Origin: Bacteroides sp. 43_108
GTDB taxonomy: Bacteria > Bacteroidota > Bacteroidia > Bacteroidales > Bacteroidaceae
Direction of reading: 5' to 3'
Assembly (NCBI GenBank): GCA_001915545.1
Contig: MNQS01000134.1
Location: 1-64,000 of the forward strand
Length of the DNA: 64,000 nt
Shown: piece after piece, positions 57,046-64,000 of the stretch
Layout of the letters: the number at the start of each line of letters is the position of its first letter
How positions within the stretch are numbered: position 1 is the first letter of the stretch
The notes under the pieces: model-generated
The model's input: the letters and a program-made list of their open reading frames with translations, nothing else
The model's database searches: none
Told to the model about the DNA's origin: nothing
Translations under genes and position numbers: made by a program

Positions 57046-58746
57046 TTATTCTTCAATTTCTAAAAGCATCTCGTCAACGTTGGCTCCTGGAGGTGTCATC
57101 GGAAGCACGTTGTCTTCTTCCTTGACGGCGCACTGGAGAAGGTACGGACCGTCCGTATCCAGCATTTCTCGTACTGCACCTTCGAGGTCTTTGCGGTCAA
57201 TTACCGTTCTTGCAGGGATACCGTAAGCTCTTGCAATCATTTCATAATCAGGATTTGTCATCGGAGTGAAAGAATAGCGATGATTGAAGAACATGGCCTG
57301 CCACTGGCGCACATTGCCCAGATAGTTGTTGTTTAGAAGGATAATTTTCACTGGTGCTCCCTGTTCCATTATCGTTCCCAGTTCCTGGATCGTCATCTGG
57401 AGTCCTCCGTCGCCGCAGAACATGCATACTGTCCTATCCGGCGCTCCGAATGTTGCACCTATAGCAGCCGGCAGACCAAATCCCATTGTTCCGCATCCAC
57501 CTGAAGTTACGACGCTGCGGGCTTCTGTGAATTTGAAATATCTGCATCCGAACATCTGGTTCTGACCGACATCCGTGACAAGAATAGCTTTGTTTTCACT
57601 TGCTTCGCTGACTTTTCTTACCACCTCGCCCATAAGCAAAGGTCCTTCAGTCGGATTAAGTGTTTTGTTTATGACTTTGTTGAATTCCTTTTCTTCATAC
57701 GGTTTGAAACTGTTGATCCAGTTGTCGTGGCTGGTTTTTTCAACCTGTTCTGCCACTTTTGCCAAAGTTTCTTTGCAATCACCGAGTATGGCAAGGTCAA
57801 CTTTTACATTCTTATTTATTTCTGACGGATCAATGTCGAAGTGTATGATTTTTGCCTGTTTTGCGTATGTAGCAAGATTTCCGGTAACGCGGTCGTCAAA
57901 ACGCATGCCGATGGCAATCAGCAGATCGCATTGGTTTGTCATGACGTTAGGACCCAAGTTGCCGTGCATTCCTAGCATACCCATGTTCAGCGGGTGGTCT
58001 GTAGGGAGTGCTGAGAGACCCAGCAGAGTGCATCCAGCCGGAATCTGAGCTTTTTCCAATAGAGCCATAAGCTCTTCGCGTGCATTACCCAACTCTACGC
58101 CTTGTCCAACAAGAGCAAAAGGTTTTACAGCATCATTGATCATTTTTGCAGCTTGTGCTATTGCAGATTCGTCTGGTTTTGGCACTGGGTTGTAGCTGCG
58201 AATGAAATCAACCTTTACCGGTTCGTAGTCCACCATTGAAGTTTGGGCATTTTTTGCAAAGTCCAAAACTACAGGACCTGGACGACCGCTTCTTGCGATG
58301 AAGAATGCTCTGCTTACAGCCCATGCTATGTCTTCAGCCTTTCTTATCTGGTAGCTCCATTTTGAAATAGGCTGAGTAATACCTACGACGTCAACTTCCT
58401 GAAATGCATCAGTTCCCAGAAGTGAAGTTCCCACCTGTCCGCAAATTACAACCATTGGTGTTGAATCAATCATTGCATCTGCAATACCAGTTACTGTGTT
58501 TGTGGCTCCAGGACCGCTGGTCACAATGCAGCATCCTGGTTTTCCGGAAACTCTGGCGTAACCCTGAGCCGCATGAGTGGCACCTTGTTCATGTCTGACC
58601 AAAATATGGTTCAACTCGTCTTTATGATCGTAGAGAGCATCGTATACAGGCATGATGGCTCCGCCAGGATAACCGAAAATGGTGCTGACTCCTTCATTGA
58701 TAAGCGAACGCATCAATGCCTCTGCTCCTGTTATTCTTTCCTTCAT
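57046..58746 (-). CDS. ilvB: acetolactate synthase catalytic subunit
   Basis: 566 residues, ThDP enzyme. The activating Glu lies in VRHEQGATHAAQGYAR, TSGPGATN follows, and the ThDP/Mg motif is CGDGGLQMT...NNNYLGNVRQW. Joins two pyruvates, or pyruvate with 2-oxobutyrate, at the start of valine and isoleucine synthesis. Between ilvD and ilvN. Confidence 0.97.
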   Translation of the reverse strand: MKERITGAEALMRSLINEGVSTIFGYPGGAIMPVYDALYDHKDELNHILVRHEQGATHAAQGYARVSGKPGCCIVTSGPGATNTVTGIADAMIDSTPMVVICGQVGTSLLGTDAFQEVDVVGITQPISKWSYQIRKAEDIAWAVSRAFFIARSGRPGPVVLDFAKNAQTSMVDYEPVKVDFIRSYNPVPKPDESAIAQAAKMINDAVKPFALVGQGVELGNAREELMALLEKAQIPAGCTLLGLSALPTDHPLNMGMLGMHGNLGPNVMTNQCDLLIAIGMRFDDRVTGNLATYAKQAKIIHFDIDPSEINKNVKVDLAILGDCKETLAKVAEQVEKTSHDNWINSFKPYEEKEFNKVINKTLNPTEGPLLMGEVVRKVSEASENKAILVTDVGQNQMFGCRYFKFTEARSVVTSGGCGTMGFGLPAAIGATFGAPDRTVCMFCGDGGLQMTIQELGTIMEQGAPVKIILLNNNYLGNVRQWQAMFFNHRYSFTPMTNPDYEMIARAYGIPARTVIDRKDLEGAVREMLDTDGPYLLQCAVKEEDNVLPMTPPGANVDEMLLEIEE

Positions 58747-58807
58747 GATTTAGCTTACTTGATAGTTTATGTAAACATTTAATATTTGGTGTCATCTGCT
58801 ATGACAT

Positions 58808-60613
58808 TCAGTCATTTATTATTCTGACACCGCCCTTGTCTGCTGAACTTACGCTTTGAGCGTATGCCTTTAGAGCCTTGCTGACAACTCTCTTGCGTTT
58901 CAAAGGAACCTGCTGACGTGCATTGAGTTCCTTATCGCTCAGCTTTACATTTATGCTTCTGTTAGGAATATCTATTTCAATGATGTCTCCGTCAATGATT
59001 TTTCCGATATTTCCTCCTGATGCTGCTTCAGGACTTATATGTCCGATGCTCAATCCTGATGTACCGCCGGAGAAGCGTCCGTCTGTTATCAGGGCACATT
59101 CCTTACCCATGTGCATACTCTTGATGTATGATGTCGGGTACAGCATTTCCTGCATTCCCGGTCCACCTTTTGGACCCTCGTGTGTGATTACAACCACATC
59201 ACCTTTCTTTACTTTTCCTCCGAGTATTCCTTCGCAAGCATCTTCCTGTGAATCGAATACTTTTGCAGGACCGCTGAAGTGCCAGATTGATTCGTCGACA
59301 CCGGCAGTCTTTACTACACATCCGTCCTGTGCAATGTTGCCGAAAAGAACAGCCAGGCCTCCGTCTTTTGTATAAGCATGTTCGATGTCTCTGATACATC
59401 CGTTGGTTCTGTCCTTGTCCAACGATTCCCATTTTGAATTCTGGGCCCCAAGCTTGTTGCAGAATTCACCGCAAGGTCCAGTTTCATATATTCTTTGAGC
59501 CTCAGGATCTATATTGTCCTTGAGTATTGAGTATTTTTCGATGTCTTCTCCCAGCGTTGCACCGTCAACTCTTTTTACAGAAGTATCCAGCAGACCGCCT
59601 TTTGCCAATTCGCCGAGAATTCCGAGTATACCTCCTGCCCTTCCGCATTCCTGTACACTGTATTTCTGTGTGTTCGGTGCAAGTTTGCACAAGCAAGGAA
59701 CTTTACGGCTTAGAGCATCGATATCGGCTATCTTGAAATCAGCTTCAGCTTCTTGTGCAACAGCCAGCAGGTGAAGAATTGTGTTTGTACTTCCTCCCAT
59801 GGCAATGTCGAGAGTCATGGCGTTGAGGAAGGCGCTTCTTGTTGCAATGCTTCTTGGCAATACGCTGTCGTCTCCGTCTTCATAATAAGCAAGAGCATTT
59901 TTGACAATTGTTCTTGCCGCCTGTTTCATCAGTTCTACTCTGTTTACATGATTTGCCAATATTGTGCCGTTGCCTGGAAGTGAAAGACCTATAGCTTCTG
60001 TGAGCGAATTCATAGAGTTTGCAGTAAACATTCCCGAACAGCAACCGCATCCAGGGCATGCTCTGTTTTCTATTTCAACCATTTCTTCATCAGATACGGT
60101 TTTGTCAGCACCTTTGACCATTGCTGATATGAGGTCTATGTTTTCACCTTTCCATTTTCCTGCTTCCATCGGACCTCCAGATACGAATACTGTGGGAATA
60201 TTCAATCTCATTGAAGCCATGAGCATTCCTGGAGTGATTTTATCGCAATTGCTTATACAAATCATTGCATCTGCCTTGTGGGCGTTGCACATGTACTCTA
60301 CAGAGTCGGCAATGATATCTCTTGATGGCAGTGAATACAACATACCGTCGTGGCCCATGGCAATACCGTCGTCTATTGCTATGGTATTGAATTCAGCTGC
60401 ATAGCATCCCAAACGTTCGATTTCGGCCTTGACAATCTGTCCGGCTTCGTGCAGATGTGTATGACCTGGTACAAATTGTGTGAAAGAGTTTACTATTGCA
60501 ATAATAGGTTTGCCGAATTGTTCTCTTTTCATTCCGTTGGCAACCCAAAGAGCTCTCGCTCCTGCCATTTTTCTTCCTTCTGTGCATACTGCACTTCGCA
60601 ACTGATGTTTCAT
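58808..60613 (-). CDS. ilvD: dihydroxy-acid dehydratase
   Basis: 601 residues, Fe-S enzyme forming 2-oxo acids of valine and isoleucine. Cluster ligands are in [12 protein letters not shown] and [18 protein letters not shown], and the catalytic region is [22 protein letters not shown]. First structural gene of the operon; the leader peptide and attenuator lie 62-206 bp upstream. Confidence 0.97.
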   Translation of the reverse strand: MKHQLRSAVCTEGRKMAGARALWVANGMKREQFGKPIIAIVNSFTQFVPGHTHLHEAGQIVKAEIERLGCYAAEFNTIAIDDGIAMGHDGMLYSLPSRDIIADSVEYMCNAHKADAMICISNCDKITPGMLMASMRLNIPTVFVSGGPMEAGKWKGENIDLISAMVKGADKTVSDEEMVEIENRACPGCGCCSGMFTANSMNSLTEAIGLSLPGNGTILANHVNRVELMKQAARTIVKNALAYYEDGDDSVLPRSIATRSAFLNAMTLDIAMGGSTNTILHLLAVAQEAEADFKIADIDALSRKVPCLCKLAPNTQKYSVQECGRAGGILGILGELAKGGLLDTSVKRVDGATLGEDIEKYSILKDNIDPEAQRIYETGPCGEFCNKLGAQNSKWESLDKDRTNGCIRDIEHAYTKDGGLAVLFGNIAQDGCVVKTAGVDESIWHFSGPAKVFDSQEDACEGILGGKVKKGDVVVITHEGPKGGPGMQEMLYPTSYIKSMHMGKECALITDGRFSGGTSGLSIGHISPEAASGGNIGKIIDGDIIEIDIPNRSINVKLSDKELNARQQVPLKRKRVVSKALKAYAQSVSSADKGGVRIIND

Positions 60614-60674
60614 ATTGTATGTTGTTTTTATTTACATTTTCCAAATAGTTTTGTCTGTGTGTCCATTTAATTAA

Positions 60675-60708
60675 AAAGCCTCTCTCACATGATTGTGAGA
60701 AAGGCTTT
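60675..60708 (-). terminator. attenuator terminator of the ilv operon
   Basis: AAAGCCTTTCTCACA pairs with TGTGAGAGAGGCTTT on the minus strand (15 bp, one mismatch, ATCA loop), then TTAATT. 18 bp after the leader-peptide stop and 62 bp before ilvD, so it would block ilvD unless antiterminated. Confidence 0.85.
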
Positions 60709-60726
60709 GCTATGTTCATTTATACG

Positions 60727-60819
60727 TTATTTGCACGCAATATCATTCTCACTGCAAGTTTTCTTCAAGATCACTCGTAGTTCAATGATGGTAATTATGT
60801 TATTTGCGTTGCAATTCAT
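60727..60819 (-). CDS. ilv leader peptide
   Basis: 30 codons from ATG 60819 to TAA 60727. The middle reads NNIITIIELRVIL: five of the codons 8-17 are Ile, with Leu, Val and Leu nearby, the three end products of the pathway. It starts about 17 nt after the predicted transcript start and ends just before the terminator, the arrangement of E. coli-type leader-peptide attenuators. A 7-nt stretch, GTGAGAA, in codons 22-25 (60746-60752) is complementary to TTCTCAC in the terminator's first arm (60695-60701), giving a possible antiterminator when ribosomes stall at the Ile codons. Confidence 0.8.
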   Translation of the reverse strand: MNCNANNIITIIELRVILKKTCSENDIACK

Positions 60820-60842
60820 AGTGCTTTAACTTTTTTCAATTG

Positions 60843-60873
60843 CAAATCTAGTATTTTATTGTTAAATGACAAA
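60843..60873 (-). promoter_or_regulatory. promoter of the ilv operon
   Basis: Minus strand: TTTG (60870-60873), exactly 19 bp, TAGATTTG (60843-60850). A perfect consensus match; the start point would be near 60836. Confidence 0.82.
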
Positions 60874-61124
60874 TTTAAAGCAATGTTTTTTTAAATAATC
60901 TGTGACAAGTTATAAGGAATATCCCGAATTTTCTTTCATTTTATGAATTTTTGTGCTCGAAAACGAGCATATTGTGCAATTGCCGTACTGTTTCTGGTTT
61001 GTTTATGCCTTTCATGTTCACTGTTAGGTTGGAATTTTATGTTGTTTTATAGTTTGCGCTTGATTTTTGTATGTTTGTATTTATGGAATTCAGGCGTTTA
61101 TAATATGCATCGGTTTGAAACAAT

Positions 61125-61158
61125 AAGAGGATTTACCTTCTGCTGGGTAAATCCTCTT
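61125..61158 (-). terminator. terminator downstream of tRNA-Ser
   Basis: AAGAGGATTTACC pairs perfectly with GGTAAATCCTCTT (13 bp, 8-base loop). Lies 12 bp after the 3' end of the tRNA. Confidence 0.75.
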
Positions 61159-61169
61159 CATCGTATAAG

Positions 61170-61256
61170 CGGAAAGTGAGGGATTCGAACCCCCGATACA
61201 GCAAGCCGTATAGCGGATTTCGAGTCCGCCCCGTTCGACCACTCCGGCAACTTTCC
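61170..61256 (-). tRNA. tRNA-Ser (CGA)
   Basis: 87 nt with a long variable arm. Acceptor GGAAAGT/ACTTTCC, discriminator G, anticodon stem GCGGA/TCCGC with loop CTCGAAA giving CGA, T-loop TTCGAAT. CCA not encoded. Confidence 0.96.
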
Positions 61257-61261
61257 TTATT

Positions 61262-61303
61262 TAAGGGGTCTAATACACATTGCTATGTGTAATAAACCCC
61301 TTA
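61262..61303. terminator. inverted repeat between tRNA-Ser and the noncoding RNA
   Basis: TAAGGGGT/ACCCCTTA outer stem with an inner ACACAT/ATGTGT stem. Could end the noncoding RNA or process the tRNA 5' leader. Confidence 0.55.
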
Positions 61304-61305
61304 TA

Positions 61306-61505
61306 TAAAAAAGCCGGGAGGAGATGTGATGAAACTCCGAGTATAAAGGTTTTGAGCGCCCGCTCCTCTTTGTAATCCACCGACACAAAGGTTACCCCGA
61401 AGGGCGTGGCCCGCCATTGAAGAGCGAAGCTTTCTCGGTTTTCAGAAAAAAATTGATGAGTATCCCAATCGATCCTGTATCCCGGCTTGTATGTCCTTTA
61501 TTTAT
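61306..61505 (-). ncRNA. structured noncoding RNA with its own promoter (6S-like candidate)
   Basis: On the minus strand a good promoter (see next entry) would start a transcript near 61505. AAGCCGGGA (61480-61488) near its 5' end is fully complementary to TCCCGGCTT (61311-61319) at the 3' end, which runs straight into T6. The interior contains several hairpins (GGGCGTGGCCC region, CTTTGT/ACAAAG) and no credible reading frame. About 180-200 nt, long closing stem and U-tail resemble 6S RNA and the promoter-bounded Bacteroidales-1 motif; I could not match either with certainty. It lacks the hallmarks of tmRNA, RNase P and SRP RNA. Confidence 0.65.
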
Positions 61506-61511
61506 GTAACG

Positions 61512-61542
61512 CAAATATACCAATAAAAGGTAAATCCAACAA
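61512..61542 (-). promoter_or_regulatory. promoter of the noncoding RNA
   Basis: Minus strand: TTG at 61540-61542, 20 bp gap, TATATTTG at 61512-61519. Consensus match. Confidence 0.7.
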
Positions 61543-61674
61543 GTAATAACACATTTTTTTAGTAAAAAGGCATACATATTTTTGTAATATGTCTTGTTCT
61601 AACATGCTTTTTATATTTTGCCTTTGTCAGAATGTATACTTCTATTGTATGTGTTGCGCTATTAAGACTGCATT

Positions 61675-62286
61675 TTATTTGCTTTTTGTGAATTTGAATC
61701 CGACTTTAACATCGTCGTATTCCTTCAATGCTGAGGTAATCAATGAAAGTGATTGACTGTTTACGACAGAACTGATTTTTTCAATTACGGTAACCAGTTT
61801 GTCTGCGTTGAAAAGTATTTGCAGGTCATTTCCTGACAAGCTTACTTCACTGTTTATCTTTTCAGCAATTGTATTTGTAAGTCCTGACGAGAATGACATT
61901 TCAAGATTGCTTCCATCCTGAGTGTATGTTCCTGTTGCAACCTGTTTGCTCTTCAGGTAAATAATGAAGCTTTTGTCGCTTTTGAATTCAAATGACAGTG
62001 AGCCTGGTTTTATACCTATTTTCTGCAATGGTTCATCAAGCTTCTTTTCAAGTGCAGAAGTTGCAGCTGAGCCTGCAATGTTGTTCAGAAGATTTGAAGA
62101 CTTTATCTCTACGGCTGGTCCTGAATATGGCCATGTTCCTTCAATTGAAGCGTTCTTGATGCCGAGGTTTATGGCTGTGGAGTCTACTTTATCCTTTATC
62201 TGATTCAAGAAGTCGAGAATCTGTGCGTCAGCACTCTGTGAGATTGCCATCAAGGCTACCAATGCAATAAAAAAGTTTCTTTTCAT
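61675..62286 (-). CDS. DUF4923-family exported protein
   Basis: 203 residues with a signal peptide (MKRNFFIALVALMAISQSADAQ). The mature part has the family's pattern: GTWPYSGPAVEIKSSN, a helical stretch, LSFEFKSDKSF and beta-rich repeats ending VGFKFTKSK, suggesting a lipocalin-like barrel. Bacteroidales-specific; function unknown. 41 bp downstream of the protease gene, probably the same transcript. Confidence 0.83.
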   Translation of the reverse strand: MKRNFFIALVALMAISQSADAQILDFLNQIKDKVDSTAINLGIKNASIEGTWPYSGPAVEIKSSNLLNNIAGSAATSALEKKLDEPLQKIGIKPGSLSFEFKSDKSFIIYLKSKQVATGTYTQDGSNLEMSFSSGLTNTIAEKINSEVSLSGNDLQILFNADKLVTVIEKISSVVNSQSLSLITSALKEYDDVKVGFKFTKSK

Positions 62287-62327
62287 TTTACTCTTCTTTT
62301 AGGTTGTTATGTGTTGTATACTTTGTT

Positions 62328-64000
62328 TTATCTGATCAGTATTTTTCTGCTGTTCCCGTCGCATGTTACTATATAAATGCCAGGCTTTAGGTATACGGAT
62401 ACTTCTCCGTTTCTTGACTCCGCATATTTCAAGCCCTCAATGCCATTTACGGATATATTTTTAGATGTCGGTGATTTGACAGTAAGCAAGCCTTCGTTCT
62501 GCAGAATTTCTGCTTCAGCTTTTGCTCGTACTATTCCACTGCTAGGTGATAATACAAACGATATAACCGATGACTCATCTGAGTTCAGTTTCATTTCTGC
62601 TGTAGCCTTTACCTTTACATATAAAGTTTCTCCTGCTTCCAATGCTCCGCTTTTAATGATTGAATCTGTGCTTGCAGATGTAACATCGCCTGAGCACGAC
62701 ACTTTAAGAATAATGTTTTTGAAATCTACATCTTTGGAACATGTGAGCACGTAGCCATCTGCACCATCTATTGCGTTCCAATAGATGTATCCGTCCGTAC
62801 CAGACAATTCTGATATTACAGGTGCATCGAGTTTTTCTGTTATGCAGTATTTGAATGTGATGGTACCGTTTTCGTCTTCTTCAATATCCCTAATCGGCTG
62901 ATTCATTTTTCCCGACTGTGTATAAACCACAGCCTTGTCGTCTGCAAGTTCATGTACATTGTTGGTTCCTGGGTATGGATCTCCTCCGGCAGATAAAAGA
63001 TATTCTTCAAGGTCGTCTGCACTTGCCACATGCATATATGAATCAAGTGTGCCGTCGGCAGGAATAAGTGTCAGTCTTTGGTGCGAAGCATCAGTGTTGA
63101 CCCTGTTGGCCATCCATTTGTTTGCATCATAATCTATGTGGGTAATCAGCAGTCCGTGGTGACCGTCATTTCTGGTGCTGTAGCCTATATATTTGTCCCA
63201 GCCATCGTTTTGTCTGTTCTCCAGGGTGTAAAATTCATTAGGATTTTCAGTATTGGTAATTTTATACCCGTTTCCACCTTTACTCAAAGGCTCAGCTGTA
63301 ATTTTCTGCGGTGTGTCCGGACTTAAGGCTATCAGTTTTTTCCAACCCATGAAATCTTTCTGATAGGAAGAGTAACCGCAAGGTGTACGCCCGTTCTCGC
63401 AGTAGTTGCCGGAGTCCATAAGATCCCAATAGTCCATTCCGTACATCTTGTAGTTCGTGTCGTAGAAATCTGGAAGACCCAAGGCGTGGCTCAGTTCATG
63501 GCACATTGTTCCGATGCCGTCTGTTGCACCGTCGAACACTTCGTTGCAGCAAGCGTATGCTCCGTAAGCAGTACCATTGATAGTGCCTCCTGATGCCATC
63601 TCTTTTGGCCAGATTGTATTTGGATCGTCACAGCCGTTTTCACCTTCTCCTGCATATATGAAAAAGGCCATGTCGACAACACCGTCGCCGTCATTGTCAA
63701 AATCTTCCCATAAAGTCTGTATGGCTTGCGCTTTAGTCAATGCTTCAGAGAAGAATTCATTTATGTTTTTATCTGTGTAGAACGACGCATTTTCTCCATA
63801 ATGAGCATACCCTTTATCGAGTGTTACAGGGCCTATTACATGGAATTTCGGCTTGAACAAACCGTCGCTTTGTGCTGTGAAATAATCTTTTATGCTTCCG
63901 TAACTGCCTCCGCCTGTATAGTTGTTTCCGCTTCCGTTGCCGTTGCAATAGAGATTGTAGAATCTGTTGACATCAGCATCGTCAGTCCCAGCCGTAAATT
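62328..64000 (-). CDS. M6-family secreted metalloprotease (5' end outside the window)
   Basis: The reading frame is open to the right edge, so at least 557 residues with the N terminus missing; a TTG at 63860 is internal, not the start. The zinc site MCHELSHALGLPDFYD gives HExxHxxGxPD, the M6 (immune inhibitor A-like) signature. Upstream GDGVVDMAFFIYAGEGENG and downstream GMDYWDLMDSGNYCENG fit the family. Fibronectin-like C-terminal segments end DGNSRKILIR, similar to the LRR protein tail. Secreted or surface-attached; the substrate is probably host or dietary protein. Confidence 0.92.
   Translation of the reverse strand, partial: FTAGTDDADVNRFYNLYCNGNGSGNNYTGGGSYGSIKDYFTAQSDGLFKPKFHVIGPVTLDKGYAHYGENASFYTDKNINEFFSEALTKAQAIQTLWEDFDNDGDGVVDMAFFIYAGEGENGCDDPNTIWPKEMASGGTINGTAYGAYACCNEVFDGATDGIGTMCHELSHALGLPDFYDTNYKMYGMDYWDLMDSGNYCENGRTPCGYSSYQKDFMGWKKLIALSPDTPQKITAEPLSKGGNGYKITNTENPNEFYTLENRQNDGWDKYIGYSTRNDGHHGLLITHIDYDANKWMANRVNTDASHQRLTLIPADGTLDSYMHVASADDLEEYLLSAGGDPYPGTNNVHELADDKAVVYTQSGKMNQPIRDIEEDENGTITFKYCITEKLDAPVISELSGTDGYIYWNAIDGADGYVLTCSKDVDFKNIILKVSCSGDVTSASTDSIIKSGALEAGETLYVKVKATAEMKLNSDESSVISFVLSPSSGIVRAKAEAEILQNEGLLTVKSPTSKNISVNGIEGLKYAESRNGEVSVYLKPGIYIVTCDGNSRKILIR

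Noticed and set aside
60943..61179. 78-codon forward frame with hydrophobic segments near the ilv promoter
   Set aside because: Runs through a terminator hairpin and into tRNA-Ser; no start-site support. Probably chance.
61306..61505. tmRNA, RNase P RNA or SRP RNA
   Set aside because: No tag reading frame or tRNA-like ends, no RNase P core motifs, and no GGAAGCAG-type SRP loop.

Overview
The window reads as chromosome of a Bacteroidales bacterium, probably Prevotellaceae-like. The evidence is the recurring phylum-type promoter box TAnnTTTG (often with TTTG/TTG 19-20 bp upstream), a PPi-dependent phosphofructokinase, GLPGLI and outer-membrane beta-barrel receptor genes, BspA-type leucine-rich repeats, carboxynorspermidine decarboxylase, and a 47-bp CRISPR repeat of the kind found with Bacteroidota type II-C systems. 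No rRNA, integrase, transposase or phage genes are visible.

Layout. 0.3-8.3 kb: a small unknown gene, PPi-phosphofructokinase, a membrane-anchored GH25 lysozyme, prmA, then a forward run of nitroreductase, DUF2520 dehydrogenase, KdsC-like phosphatase, Maf and UDP-galactopyranose mutase. 8.4-23.5 kb, reverse strand: low-MW phosphatase, GH13 amylase, fabD, a very large LRR surface protein with an unusual tandem-duplicated promoter region, the translation block thrS-infC-rpmI-rplT, a TPR protein, def, ruvX and a Sel1-repeat protein. 23.85-27.2 kb: a TonB-receptor-like protein with a GLPGLI gene. 27.8-38.0 kb: an AT-rich defence island holding a radical SAM gene coupled to dptF-dptG-dptH (the restriction half of the Dnd phosphorothioation system, with no dndBCDE in the window), followed by a four-repeat orphan CRISPR array. 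Both the radical SAM gene and dptH are interrupted at 7-base homopolymers. 38.2-42.5 kb: a GC-rich UvrD helicase, nspC, and five tRNA genes (Gly, Leu, Leu, Gly, Gly) behind a textbook promoter. 42.6-43.8 kb: no gene, but two families of interspersed repeats. 43.8-53.8 kb, forward: metal P-type ATPase, Fur-family regulator, hotdog thioesterase, tandem GH43 enzyme, PatB/MalY lyase, phosphoglycolate phosphatase-like HAD, outer-membrane beta-barrel protein. 53.9-60.9 kb, reverse: a monooxygenase-fold protein and the branched-chain amino acid operon ilvD-ilvB-ilvN-acyl-ACP thioesterase-ilvC. This operon is preceded by an isoleucine-rich 30-codon leader peptide and a terminator, which is classical attenuator architecture. 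61.1-64.0 kb, reverse: tRNA-Ser, a structured noncoding RNA with its own promoter, a DUF4923 lipoprotein-like gene and an M6 metalloprotease running off the window.

Most notable: (1) radical SAM-dptFGH without the modification genes, where the Fe-S motif of the radical SAM enzyme can apparently be translated only by a -1 shift at an A-AAA-AAG heptamer; (2) the ilv leader-peptide attenuator; (3) a CRISPR repeat that contains a complete Bacteroidota promoter; (4) several undescribed intergenic repeat structures. Assignments rest on reading motifs and family knowledge; no database search was possible.
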